Below, in pieces: positions 41,563-52,553 of a DNA stretch of 64,000 nucleotides. Location of the stretch: positions 404,889-468,888 of the forward strand of contig NC_041684.1 of the NCBI RefSeq assembly GCF_900005765.1, in the 5' to 3' direction. Origin of the DNA: Plasmodium relictum. Taxonomy: Eukaryota > Apicomplexa > Aconoidasida > Haemosporida > Plasmodiidae. Position numbers and translations under genes: made by a program. The number at the start of each line of letters is the position of its first letter. The first letter of the stretch is position 1. The notes below the pieces were generated by a model. That model was not told the origin of the DNA, made no database searches, and worked only from the letters and a program-made list of their open reading frames with translations.

Positions 41563-42718
41563 CATATAATCTTTTATATTTAAAAAAATTTAAACTCAAA
41601 ATTGTGTAAAAATTTATAGTAAAAATATAAATAAATACATATTTCATTTATTAAAGAATAAAGATAAATGTTTTTTTTTTAAAATAATATTAAAATATGA
41701 AAGTAAACAAAATAATATTTACACCTAATATCTAATAAATTATTTTTTGTTTTTAAAGTCTATATTGTTAATGCATATTTCTTCCATTTTATTCTAATGA
41801 AGAATAGTATATTTCATATTTGTTCTTTAAAAGAAATTACAAAAATATTTGAATTATTCAAAAATTAAACAAAAAATAATATATAAAAGTAATTGTTATT
41901 AAAAATATTTTAAAAAAATGTGGTTCTACAATTTTTATAATTCTTTTTTCAAAATCCAAAAAAGTATTAAATAATATTTTTTACATTGTCGTACTTATAT
42001 CTATTAATAATCGAAATAAAAATCTAAAATATGTTGGTTATAGAAATGTAATATCTATTTATTAAAATAAATAAGATATATGGAAAATACATTATTTATT
42101 CTGCTGTTCATCTATATGTTATATGCACATATATATATTATTAAAATTTATAGAAGCATTGATATTTTTTTTTTCGTAAGTATACCATTTAAAAATAAAT
42201 CAATGTATTAAAAAATAAAAACATCACATGCATCTATGTATTAAAAATAATTTTTCTAAGAGAATTAAAATAGTAATATAAAATAAACAGAAACAAAATT
42301 TTTAGTAAAATGGTTTGAAATCGAGTAATTATCGATGGTTTTTATTGCACATGATCAAAATTAAAATATCAAAAATAAAAATGTTTAGTTTAAAATTTTT
42401 TAAAATTATTTTGTAATAAAAATTTAGATAAAGAAAATAGAGTTTAATAAAGTATAATGCAGTTATAAGGTAAAAATAAAATATTAGCAAAAGAAAAAAA
42501 ATAAAATAAAATAAAAACAATAAATATATTAATAAAAATTTTTATATAATAGTAAAACAAAAAGAAATATATTAATAAATATAATAAAAACATATTTTTT
42601 AGTAATAAATATTTTTGAAAAAAGGATTTTTTTTTAACAAAAATATTAAAAAATGCATATGAAAATATAAAAATAACAAATATAGCAATAATAAAAAAAA
42701 AAATATATATTTTTATTT

Positions 42719-44935
42719 TTATTTTTTTTTTTTATCAAAATTAATTGCTCTAGCTATATCTTTATTAAAATTATATCTATTATCTGATTTATCTAATGAT
42801 AATTTCTCTCTTAAACTAATACCAAATTTTATTTTATTTAATTTCTCTTCTTTCTGTTTTTTGTTTTTTTCCATAAGATAATTATTTCTGTTTTTTAATT
42901 CATTTATATTGCTATCCTTAAAATGATGTAATAAATTTTTCTTTCTTTTTACCTTTTTGGATTTCCTTAAAGATTTTTTTTCTTGCTTATTCATTTCATT
43001 AGGTTGTTTTATATGATTTGGTTTAAAAATTTCTTCGGGTGCTTTCTTACTTTTGTCGGATAAAATGATTGGTACGCATTCTTCTATATTTAAACTAGCA
43101 ATTTTATTATTTTTATCATTTAATAAAACAGGTTTAGGTATATAATAATCATTTGATAATGAATCACAGCAATGCATAATCTTTTTAAATATATTCATAA
43201 TTTCAATTTTTTGTAAATTTATTTCTTTGTTTTTCGATTGACTATTCTTTATTTCTTCTTCATATTTTTTTGTATATTCGTCAACTAAACTTACTTTACT
43301 TTTTGAAAAATTTAAATTATCAAAATTTACTTCATCATTATTATTATTATCAGTTATATCTAAATCTTCGATACACTTTTTTTCGACATCATCAAACAAC
43401 ATGTTTTTTATTCGTTGTTTTACAACTAGTTCAATTTCTTCTGTTAATGAATTTATTTTGTTATTCTTCTTTTTATTATCTGATTCCTCATTTTCACTAC
43501 TATTATCAACATTTCCGATATTTTTATTTATTAAGACATCGTTTTTATTATATGTGTTAATTTTTGGTATGTCTACATTTAATTTTAAAATACTATTTTT
43601 TGGACGATCATAACCAAAAACTTCACCAGTTAAAGACCAATGCTTCTTTTCAATTAACTCCTTTTCTATTTTTTCTTTATCTTTCATCATATCATGTATA
43701 TTAGGATCTTCACTTTCGCTATGCATGCTATCAAATTCATTCATTTCGTCTAGTTCTCTTTCTATTTTTTCATCATTATATTTATTATTATTTTTAGAAT
43801 ATACATTACTTTCTTCAGCATCATAATATTCATTAAAACTTTTATTTTCTTTATTTTCTTCTTCATCTTCTTCATTTTCATCCTCTTCTTCATCGTATTC
43901 ATTTTCATTTTCATTTTCATCTTCATCTTCATCTTCTTCATTTTCATCTTCTTCATTTTCATTTTCATTTTCATCCTCTTCTTCATCGTATTCATTTTCA
44001 TTTTCATTTTCATCTTCATCTTCTTCATTTTCATCTTCTTCATTTTCATTTTCATCCTCTTCTTCATCGTATTCATTTTCATTTTCATTTTCATCTTCAT
44101 CTTCTTCATTTTCATCTTCTTCATTTTCATTTTCATTTTTATCCTCTTCTTCATCGTATTCATTTTCATTTTCTTCATTATTTTTTCTTTTTTTTTCTTT
44201 AATTTCTTTTTTATCTTTGTAAAAATCATGATACTTTAATTCTTTAGCTTCCTTATAAGAACAATTAAATTCATTTAAATCGTATTCAGTTGCACTAGCA
44301 TATAATAAATCTTCTTCTGAGTTATCTTCTGTTTGATTATGTAAAACTCTTTTTTCTTCTTTATCTAAGAATTCTTCCATCTCGTTAAAATTAAAAAACT
44401 TATCTTCTATCTCTGTTATTTCATTATTTTTCTTCTTTTCATTTTCATTATTTTCTTCCTCTTTTTTTTTTTTACCAACATTTTCATTTGTGTCTTCTTT
44501 ATCTTCATTTACTTTTCTCTTTCTTTTAAGAATTTCATTATCATTATTTCTGCAATTATTAATGTTTTTTTTCTCTATCTTTGCTTCTTCTTCTAATTTA
44601 GAACTATTTATTTGATCTTTTCTTTTATTTTCATTTTTCTCTATTTTTTTTTCATAACTATTAAAAAAGTTAGATAAATCTTTAAGTTTCTTTTCTTTTA
44701 TTAAGCATTCAATAAAGTACCACAACTGATCAGAATCAAACTCTGACTTAGAAATAGAAATGTTATCCATTTGAAATTCATCGTAAAAGTATTTAATTAA
44801 TATATTTGAAAAATATTCAATCATTTCAATTAGTTCATTTTTCTCTTTTTCATTATTTTTATTTGATATTATCTGAGTGTTCTTATGAAGCAAATTTATT
44901 ATATCAATATATTTTTTTACTATACTTTCTTCCAT
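42719..44935 (-). CDS. MPP10: U3 snoRNP protein MPP10
   Basis: A 738-residue single-exon protein. The family hallmark is at ~428-445: KKHWSLTGEVFGYDRPKNS, matching the MPP10 consensus in which a Trp-x-x-x-Gly-Glu-Val segment is followed by Asp-Arg-Pro. N-terminal residues ~1-100 form a helical domain with no low-complexity. Residues ~235-390 are an Asp/Glu/Asn repeat block. After the hallmark come conserved C-terminal helical blocks (residues ~520-640, including EEIFKPNHIKQPNEMNKQEKK-type sequence) and a basic tail. MPP10 binds IMP3 and IMP4 in the small-subunit processome and is needed for cleavage of the pre-rRNA in the nucleolus. It lies upstream of METTL17 in the opposite orientation. Assignment is secure by the hallmark; the acidic block length is probably variable. 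Confidence 0.92.
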   Translation of the reverse strand: MEESIVKKYIDIINLLHKNTQIISNKNNEKEKNELIEMIEYFSNILIKYFYDEFQMDNISISKSEFDSDQLWYFIECLIKEKKLKDLSNFFNSYEKKIEKNENKRKDQINSSKLEEEAKIEKKNINNCRNNDNEILKRKRKVNEDKEDTNENVGKKKKEEENNENEKKKNNEITEIEDKFFNFNEMEEFLDKEEKRVLHNQTEDNSEEDLLYASATEYDLNEFNCSYKEAKELKYHDFYKDKKEIKEKKRKNNEENENEYDEEEDKNENENEEDENEEDEDENENENEYDEEEDENENEEDENEEDEDENENENEYDEEEDENENENEEDENEEDEDEDENENENEYDEEEDENEEDEEENKENKSFNEYYDAEESNVYSKNNNKYNDEKIERELDEMNEFDSMHSESEDPNIHDMMKDKEKIEKELIEKKHWSLTGEVFGYDRPKNSILKLNVDIPKINTYNKNDVLINKNIGNVDNSSENEESDNKKKNNKINSLTEEIELVVKQRIKNMLFDDVEKKCIEDLDITDNNNNDEVNFDNLNFSKSKVSLVDEYTKKYEEEIKNSQSKNKEINLQKIEIMNIFKKIMHCCDSLSNDYYIPKPVLLNDKNNKIASLNIEECVPIILSDKSKKAPEEIFKPNHIKQPNEMNKQEKKSLRKSKKVKRKKNLLHHFKDSNINELKNRNNYLMEKNKKQKEEKLNKIKFGISLREKLSLDKSDNRYNFNKDIARAINFDKKKK
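43861..44180 (-). repeat. ~84-bp minisatellite coding an acidic block in MPP10
   Basis: Four imperfect copies of a unit that encodes Glu/Asp/Asn with one YDEEED segment each. On the plus strand each copy carries the word TCCTCTTCTTCATCGTATTC. MPP10 proteins of other organisms also have acidic stretches, but not a tandem repeat of this type. Confidence 0.85.
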
Positions 44936-47900
44936 TTTATAAACATTTTAAATACATATTCATAGAAAAAAAAAAAGAAAAGGAAATAAATAATTTAAAA
45001 AAATAAAACAAATATTGAAATTGTGGGGATATATAAAAATCTATAAAACAAATAATTAATTAAATATATAAATATATTTTTAAAACTAATAATTTCTTTT
45101 GAAAATATCTTAAGTTGTTTTATCAAAAATAAATACTCTACATAAAAAATAAAAACATATATAATTAAAAAAAAACAAACAACATATAAAAATATATATA
45201 TAGTTAAAATCAAAAATTAAAAAAATATTAATTTTTTTTTTTTTTTTTCAACATAAAATATATTAAAAAAAATTTATATATATTTATATTTATATCTTGA
45301 TTATATTTTTTTTAAATGAGAATAAAAGCAAAAATTAACTTTTTTTACAATTTATTTAAAAATTTTTTTTTATAAAATTATAAATGCCAAATAAAAAATG
45401 AGAGAAAAAAATTGATTTTTTTTTTTTTTTATATTTTTATGTTCTATTTTAAGGGAAAATATAATTACAATTTTCAGTTCTTTTTACTCAAAAAATATTA
45501 AAAAATATATATTTAGAATATTATGTTTAAAATAATTTAAAAAAATAATTAAGGTTTTTTTTTTTAATTGTAAAAATATAAATCAATAATCTTTAAAAAA
45601 ATCGTACAAATAAAAGTTTTTTTAAAAAAAATGATGAATGAAAATTATGTATTTTATCCTTAAATAATATAATCTGTTAAAATAAAATATTTAAATTATA
45701 TTAAGTTGCATACAACAATAATATAATTAATAACATAAAATATATTAAAAAATATTTAATGATATTTAAAAGAAAAAATTATGATATTCATGTTGTTTTA
45801 TTTGATGTTATATATTATACTGAAATCAATAATTAAATTTAGCATTAATCTTCAATTGTTCTAACAAATCAAAAATTTCTACATCTTCCTTTTATATTAC
45901 TAATTCTAATAAAAAAAATAAAAAAGACATATTTTAGATATAAAAAATTATTATAAGTTCTTCATTTATATTTTTTGAAAATTTAACTACAAATTTCTTA
46001 AAAGGACAAACATATATGTAAATAAATATGTATTTATAAATATATATATGAATATGAGAAAAAAAAAAAATGGGAATGTATGCTTAATATTTTTTATGCG
46101 CATTTATCAATATATTTGTGCTTATATATTAAAAAAAATTATAATTATTATAATAAATCTTTTCTTCTTACTAATATATATACACTATCCATTTTTGCAT
46201 ATGTATAAAATTTTTATGAATCTAATGAAATTTTCTGATCTTTACAAGTCTATCTTATCAGGTGTATATTCTTTCCATTTTAACTTCTTATTATTGATTT
46301 TTCAACATAAAGTTTTTTTCTTTTTGAGTATTCTCCAAACGTCAATTGAAAAATTTTCTTAAATTTTAAAAAAAAAATATTTATTAACAAAAAAAAAAAG
46401 AAAAAAAGGTAGCAGGAGGATCTCAAAATTAAAAATATATTATTTTATTTTTAATTAATTTTACAAACATATTTCAAAAACATCTTTTTCTTTTATGATT
46501 CGGTAGTGTAATTCTATTATTATAATAATAAATATTTATAATTTTTAAAACTAACATTTTTATCATATAAAAAATAAATATGGCAAAAGCAACAGAAAAT
46601 TGAACAAGGTAATTTATTAAAAAAATTATATATAATTCTATAGCATAGAACAATTTTCTAACAATGTCTATCATTCTTCCTCTATCTTTTATATTTAATT
46701 TTACTTTTTTTTTTTTTTCAATTTAAAATTTTCAAAAATAAAAATATTAAAGACAAAAATAATGGAAAAATTAGTTGCAACTAAATTTTAATCATTAAAA
46801 ATATTTTTTTTACCAAAAAAAAAAAAAAATATGTATAATTTATATATATACATGTATTAATAAATCAATAAAAAGTTTATAATTAAATGTGGCTTTTTAA
46901 TTTAGTATCATTTTTCATTTAGAATATATTTTTAAGTCGTAAAAAATATTAAGTTCAAACAAAAAAAAAAAATAAAATAAAATAAAAAAAAGTAAAATAA
47001 ATAAATATATAAAATAAATAAATAAAATAATAAAGAATATAAATAAATAAAAATAACGTTATTAAATAAAAATATATATACTTTAAAAATATTTAAAAAA
47101 ATAATTCAACCTTAAGCTTTATATATGAACATATATATATATATAATATAATTTATATTCAATTAAAATACTCTTAAAATATGAAATTTAGTAAAAAAAG
47201 TTGAAAACCCCATTAATATATTATAATTTTTTTTTCGTTTTATAAAAGAAAAAAAATAATAATCATTCTTGAATTAAAAAAACAAATTAAAAAGGGTAAA
47301 AATAAAAATAAAAATAATATTGTATATAAACAAATATCACATCAAAATATGATAGCTTAAAAATCATACAACTGTTATTTTAATCAAAGTGTGAATTTTA
47401 TAATTTCAATAAATAATTAATAAGATGTAAAATAAAAATTTTAAATATAAGTTTTCTATAACAATTTATTATTTTAATTATATATTATTCATCTTTTATA
47501 TTTCAGTTTTTACTTTTTATTTTATCCATTATTAATTTTTTTTTTTTTTAACATTACTATTTCAATGTTTTTCTATTTCATGCAAAAAAAAGAAAAAATT
47601 AAATTTAGTGAAAATGAGCAAAATCTTAAAATTTTTTTTTTTTTTTTTCATTTGTTAAAATAGTTGGAAATTTCTATATTAGATCTTTAATTACAAAAAT
47701 TTAAAAATTCATTAAAAGAACAATACTTTTTTTACACCAAAATTAATTATTAAAAGCAAGAAAAAAAAATTAATCCTATATTATATGGTTTATTAAAATT
47801 ACGCATCAATGTAAAATAATGAAATGATACATAATTTAAATAGCTTCTATAAGAAACAAATTTTAAAAAGTTCTTAAAAAAAAAAATAAAATAAAAGGAA

Positions 47901-48205
47901 AATTAAAATTGTTAATCTATTTTATTTTAATTTTTTTTTTTATTTTTAATATTATTCACATTTATCATATAAAATTTTATTTTTAAAATACATATATTTT
48001 TATAAGAATTTTTTTTTTTCTTGTTTAAAAGAAAACTAATAAGATATATTAGGGTGTTATAGCAAATAGAAATATTATTTAGTTATAATTCATTTTATTA
48101 TATATTTAAATGATAATAATGATACTCTAAAAGTGAATACTCATACATTTAAAAAAAGAAAATAGAAGTATATATATAAATATATATATAATAAAAAGTA
48201 TAATT
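44936..48205. promoter_or_regulatory. Long divergent region between MPP10 and METTL17
   Basis: 3.3 kb, AT-rich with A/T runs, separating MPP10 (minus) from METTL17 (plus), so it must contain both promoters. A less AT-rich island lies at about 46048-46674 and is described separately. I see nothing else. Confidence 0.5.
46280..46674 (-). CDS. Candidate small membrane protein (~66 residues)
   Basis: An ATG at 46674, preceded by purine-rich sequence, opens a 66-codon minus-strand frame ending at 46474. It reads as two hydrophobic helices (~17-45) and a basic end (NHKRKRCF). Further 3', 46357-46280 is a second open piece after an AAG acceptor-like end, reading KIFQLTFGEYSKRKKLYVEK before TAA. A GTTTTA donor within exon 1 could join them in phase 0 and give about 66 residues with one membrane segment and a basic tail. 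G+C is about twice that of the flanks. The opposite strand is also open for 104 codons at 46048-46362, so strand choice is uncertain. Confidence 0.35.
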
Positions 48206-49792
48206 ATGTTAAAATTCAGTAAATTTTTATTTTGCAAAAATGTTAATAAAAGGTTTTTTTCATATCGAGGCTATAAATTTGATAAAATAGGAGAAAGCCA
48301 AAGTTTAAGCGCCGAAGAGGTTAATGAATTAGACAAAGTAAGTATGGTCTCTCTTAAGGCATTAAAAATACCCGAATATGTAAAAAATAAATTGCATAAT
48401 ATAGCAAAACAGTTTATAAAAAAAAAAGATTTAGAAAAATTAGGTAGATTTATGGCTAAGAAATTGACAAGTAGAACATGTGTTGAGTTGCCTAGAGTTC
48501 TCCCATCAAAATTATTATGTGAATCAGAAGAAGAAAAAAACAAAATAGAAAAATTGTTAGATAAAAAGTCCTATAAGTGTTTGAAACAATTTTTGACACA
48601 ATACAACAAAAAATCAAAAGAACTAGAACAAATAGCACTGACATATGCAGAAGATTCAAGACATAAAATAAATATATCATTTTTTCCAGAAGCATCTATT
48701 GCATATACAATTCATAAGTTTAATGGTCATTATGGAATTGTATATAGAATACTTCATGAAATAAAGATTAGAGTATCAGATTTTTATCCTAAAAATTTTT
48801 TACATTATTCAGCAGTACCTGCTGTAGGTATAATAGCTGCCCAAGAAATATTTAATTACAAATTTGATAATATATTAGCAGTTGAATCATCAGAACATTT
48901 AACATCAATATCAAAGTATTTAATTGATAAAATACCTAATGTAAAATACCAAATGCATTTATACGAAAATGCTGATTATTTTGACTTAATTTTGTTATCA
49001 CACACATTATTGTCTTTGTATGACTATGATTCAAGAATTCTCTTTATTAAAAATATTTGGAATCGTTTATCAAAAAATGGAATTATAATAATCATTGAAA
49101 ATGGAACACCAACTGGATTTCGTATGCTGCATTCAATTAGAGAAATGTTCATTACTGAATTAAAATATGATAAATTTCACATTGTTTCACCATGCCCACA
49201 TGAGAGTATATGTCCATTATCCTTAACGGGAAAGGATTGGTGTCATTTTTCTCAGAGAACTCACAGATTGTCTCATCATATATATTGTAAAGGTAGTAGA
49301 GCAAAAAATATAGAAGAAGAAAAATTTTCATATTTGGTTATAAGAAAATGTGAAGGCCCTAGAACAAAATATGAATCTGAATCAGCAGCCTTAACACCTC
49401 AAGAAAAATCTTATTTTTGGCCTAGAATTGTAATGCCAACAATAAAAGCTGGAAAACATGTATTAATTGATGTATGTTCCTATCCATATAATTTTGAAAG
49501 ACTTGTAGTTACTAAAAGTTCTCCTTTAATTACAAATTTAAAAACAAGAAATGGAACAATTTTAAAAGGATATGGCTATAAAAATGCACGAAAATTGTTA
49601 TGGGGAGATTTATGGAGATTTACAAAAAGAATTAGTAGACCCGATGCAAGACTTTATACACCCGAAAAAACGAAAAAATACTTATATCGTTTATATCAAA
49701 AGCAAAAAAGAAGACAAAATATTAAATCTGTTGTTGATAATAAATCTCAAGATTATTATGATTCACGTTCAATACAATATTACGGTTCATAA
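48206..49792 (+). CDS. METTL17/Rsm22-type mitochondrial ribosome assembly factor
   Basis: A 528-residue single-exon protein. The first ~24 residues (MLKFSKFLFCKNVNKRFFSY) are basic and hydroxylated with no acids, as a mitochondrial import leader. The body matches the Rsm22/METTL17 family, which helps assemble the mitochondrial small subunit. Cys330, Cys336, Cys346 (SPCPHESICPL, DWCHF) and Cys424 (IDVCSYPYNFE) are placed like the four Cys that bind a [4Fe-4S] cluster in human METTL17 (general knowledge). ENGTPTGF at ~298-305 is the family's conserved loop. The SAM motif I position (residues ~199-208) reads LHYSAVPAVG instead of a Gly-rich DFGSGxG, so methyl transfer is doubtful. The tail is Lys/Arg-rich. 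Start chosen as the first ATG; it gives the import leader. Confidence 0.88.
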   Translation: MLKFSKFLFCKNVNKRFFSYRGYKFDKIGESQSLSAEEVNELDKVSMVSLKALKIPEYVKNKLHNIAKQFIKKKDLEKLGRFMAKKLTSRTCVELPRVLPSKLLCESEEEKNKIEKLLDKKSYKCLKQFLTQYNKKSKELEQIALTYAEDSRHKINISFFPEASIAYTIHKFNGHYGIVYRILHEIKIRVSDFYPKNFLHYSAVPAVGIIAAQEIFNYKFDNILAVESSEHLTSISKYLIDKIPNVKYQMHLYENADYFDLILLSHTLLSLYDYDSRILFIKNIWNRLSKNGIIIIIENGTPTGFRMLHSIREMFITELKYDKFHIVSPCPHESICPLSLTGKDWCHFSQRTHRLSHHIYCKGSRAKNIEEEKFSYLVIRKCEGPRTKYESESAALTPQEKSYFWPRIVMPTIKAGKHVLIDVCSYPYNFERLVVTKSSPLITNLKTRNGTILKGYGYKNARKLLWGDLWRFTKRISRPDARLYTPEKTKKYLYRLYQKQKRRQNIKSVVDNKSQDYYDSRSIQYYGS

Positions 49793-51163
49793 ACAAAAAA
49801 AAAAAGAAAGTAAATAAAATTACTAGTAAAGTATAAATCTAGAATAAATCAAGTATAAATACTAATATTAGGAATATTAATTTTTTTATTATTACATACG
49901 TGTATATTTTCAATTAAAAATTAATTTTTATATAAATATTTTTTTTATATAGATATTTTATCTCATATTTTTCATAGAATTTTTTTTTATTTTAATTTAA
50001 TAAACTAATTTAATATTACATTTTTATTTTTTTATTTATTTATCTTTTTTTTTCTATTTTGAGATTATTCATATAATAATTTGTGTAGAAATTATATTTT
50101 ATAAATTTTAATTTTATATCTATCCTATAAATGTATATATTCATTATATATAGCTGTATAAATTTAATTTACATATGTTTGTTATATAAATATTTATTTA
50201 TAATAAAAATATTCAATGTTCTTTCTCAATGTTATAGATTTTAAATTTTACATTTTTTAAGTTTATTAGTGAATTTTTTTAAAATTTTTTTTTTTTTTGT
50301 GATATCAATTTTATGTAGACATAAATCTCTCTCTCTCTTTATATATATATATATATATATTTATTTATTTATTAATTTATATTTCCTTTTTTAACCATTT
50401 ATTTTAAAATTATTTTATGTTTTTTAGTTTTATTAATAAAAATAATAATTTTTTTTTGTTTATTACATGAAATAAACTTACAATAAAAACTAGTTTTTTA
50501 AATATACAAATATATATAAAGAACAAATTTATACAAAGCTAATGCAACATGAATTATATTACAAAAAAATGAAATGGTAATTGAAATTATTCCTATTATT
50601 TAATTTTCAATTTCAATTAATTTTTTTTTTTTTTCTTTTCTTTTTTTCTTTTTTTAATAAAAAAAATTTAATATTCAAAAGATGTTACTTTAAATCAAAA
50701 AAAAATTTTAAGAATGTTCTTTGTTCCAAAAAAGGTTGCAAATTCTAATATATTTTTCCATATAATTTAAAAATTTATTTAAAACTTTTTATCTTATAAA
50801 CTACTTGCTATAACTATAGTTTCTATTTTTATATTAATTAACGTATTTCTTTTTATTTTTTTATAGACAACTTTCATGTTATTTTTTAAAATGCACAAAG
50901 AGTTAAACTATAGGTAAAAATTAATATTCTTTAAAAGAATATGCATAAAAAAAAATTAAAACAAAAATACATAATGAAAAAAAAAAAAAAAAGATGACAT
51001 GTATTGACGTTTGAGATATTCTCATTTTATTTATTACCTATTTAAAAGTAATATTTTTTTTTAATTTAAACATTTTAAAATTAAATGATTCATATTATTT
51101 ATTGAAAATTGTTAATAATATTCCATATTATTATTTTAATGTTCTTATTTTTTTTTTTTCCCT
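49793..51163. other. Convergent intergenic spacer
   Basis: Lies between the 3' ends of METTL17 and nPrx. Contains a CT repeat followed by (TA)n near 50327-50362. No gene seen. Confidence 0.6.
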
Positions 51164-52553
51164 TTAATTATTTGGTATTTGCTTCTTTATATTTTTAGTT
51201 CCCTTTTTTTTTAAAACTTTTTTAACTTTTTTTTCATTTTTAATTTCATTAATACTTTGGTTTTTATCTTTAATTTTTGTATTTTTTTTAATTTCTTGTT
51301 TTTTCTTTTCAATTCTTTTTTCTTTTTCACCTTTGTTTTTAAATTCCTTTTTATTTCCTCCTTTATGATTCAATTTTTTTTTTTGTTCCTCTTTAATCTT
51401 TATTTTTTTTTTATTATCATCTTTATTATTCAATTGCTTTTTATTTTCAACTTTTATTTTCAAATTTTTTTTCTTTTCTTTTTTTATACTCTTTTTTTCT
51501 TCACCTTCCTTTTTTGTGTTGGACTTCTTTTTAGCTTCTTTGGTTTTAACTTTTTTTTTTATTTCTATATTTTCACCTTTACCTTTTCCTTTTCTTTTTA
51601 ATTCTTTTTTATTTTCTTCATTATTATTCAATTCCCTTTCGCTATTTTTATTTTTTTTAATTACATTCTTTTTTCCTACAGTTGTAACTTTATTTATACC
51701 GTTTTTATTTTTTTTAACTTTAGCAGATTTCTTATTCTTGTCTTTCTCATTTCCATTTATTTTTGGTAAGGATTTTTTCTTTTCTTCAGTATTTTCATTT
51801 TTATTTATATTTCCATTTTCTTCTCTTTTTAATAGAAAACCTAAAATATCATCAGCAGAATTTGTAGGAGATACTCCTTTTTTAAAATAAGATAAATTAA
51901 AATCATTTCTTATTATTAAATGTGATCTTATTATACTATTTCCTTTTAAACAACCAATTTCTCTTAGTAACTTTTTTTCTTCATCACATAGTAAGTCGTA
52001 CTGCAAATTTAATTTTTGTTTCCATTTAGCCTATAAAAAAAATTGAAAAAAGAGAAAAAAAAAAATTTATGTTTTTCAATTAAAAATAAAAAATAGATAA
52101 AATAAATAAATAAAAATAATAAATAAAAAATAAAGTAATATATTATTTTATTCTTTTCATCATTTTATACTTGTGCCTTAGGAGAGTCAGCAGACAAACC
52201 ATAAACAAAAAATTTACTTTTCACAATTTTTTCAAAATTTTCTTTGAATAATTGTGCTTGTTTTGTACATCCGGGAGTGTTTGCCTTAGGATAAATAAAA
52301 ATGACCATGCCATTTTTATCTTTATTTTTTTTTATTTCATTATACAAATTGGTTTTTTCATTCTTTTCATTTAATAGGTCAATTTTTAAAATTGAATCTG
52401 TTATTGTTTTATCTGAAAAAATAATAAAAAATTATATATTATTTATAAATAAATGACTTTTATTCATTTATTTCGTTCTTTTTATTTTCTTTATTGTATT
52501 TTTAATATGTATTTTTTTTTTTTTTTTTTTTTACTTTCTTTTATTTGATCCAT
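51164..52553 (-). CDS. nPrx: Nuclear peroxiredoxin (PrxQ/BCP type) with Lys-rich tail
   Basis: Three exons: 52553-52535 (only 19 nt), 52412-52171 and 52030-51164, with GT..AG introns and matching phases (1, then 0), giving about 375 residues. Exon 2 carries the catalytic loop: Pro48, Thr52 and peroxidatic Cys55 in YPKANTPGCTKQAQ, the Pxx(x)TxxC motif of peroxiredoxins. SADSPKAQAKW and DLLCDEEKK, then GNSIIRSHLII and GVSPTNSADDILGFL follow the PrxQ order. PrxQ members often have a second Cys five residues after the first; here that place is Gln60, so it is a one-Cys-type form. Residues ~165-375 are a very Lys-rich tail, which fits the nuclear, chromatin-associated Plasmodium peroxiredoxin I recall. 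It should reduce peroxides at the expense of thiols. The exon 1 start is supported by phase only. Confidence 0.87.

Larger units (their letters stand above)
39386..42718. promoter_or_regulatory. Long intergenic region upstream of the 2149-residue gene
   Basis: 3.3 kb between the start of one minus-strand gene and the end of MPP10. It contains a pyrimidine-rich tract at ~39885-39972, an imperfect direct duplication at 41051-41120 and 41161-41224, and a TGCATGC palindrome-type site at 41556-41562. No convincing gene or RNA gene seen. Such a long 5' region suggests long untranslated sequence or distant promoter elements. Confidence 0.45.

Noticed and set aside
43762-44229. Minus-strand Met/Lys-repeat frame
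   Set aside because: Alternative frame of the MPP10 acidic minisatellite.
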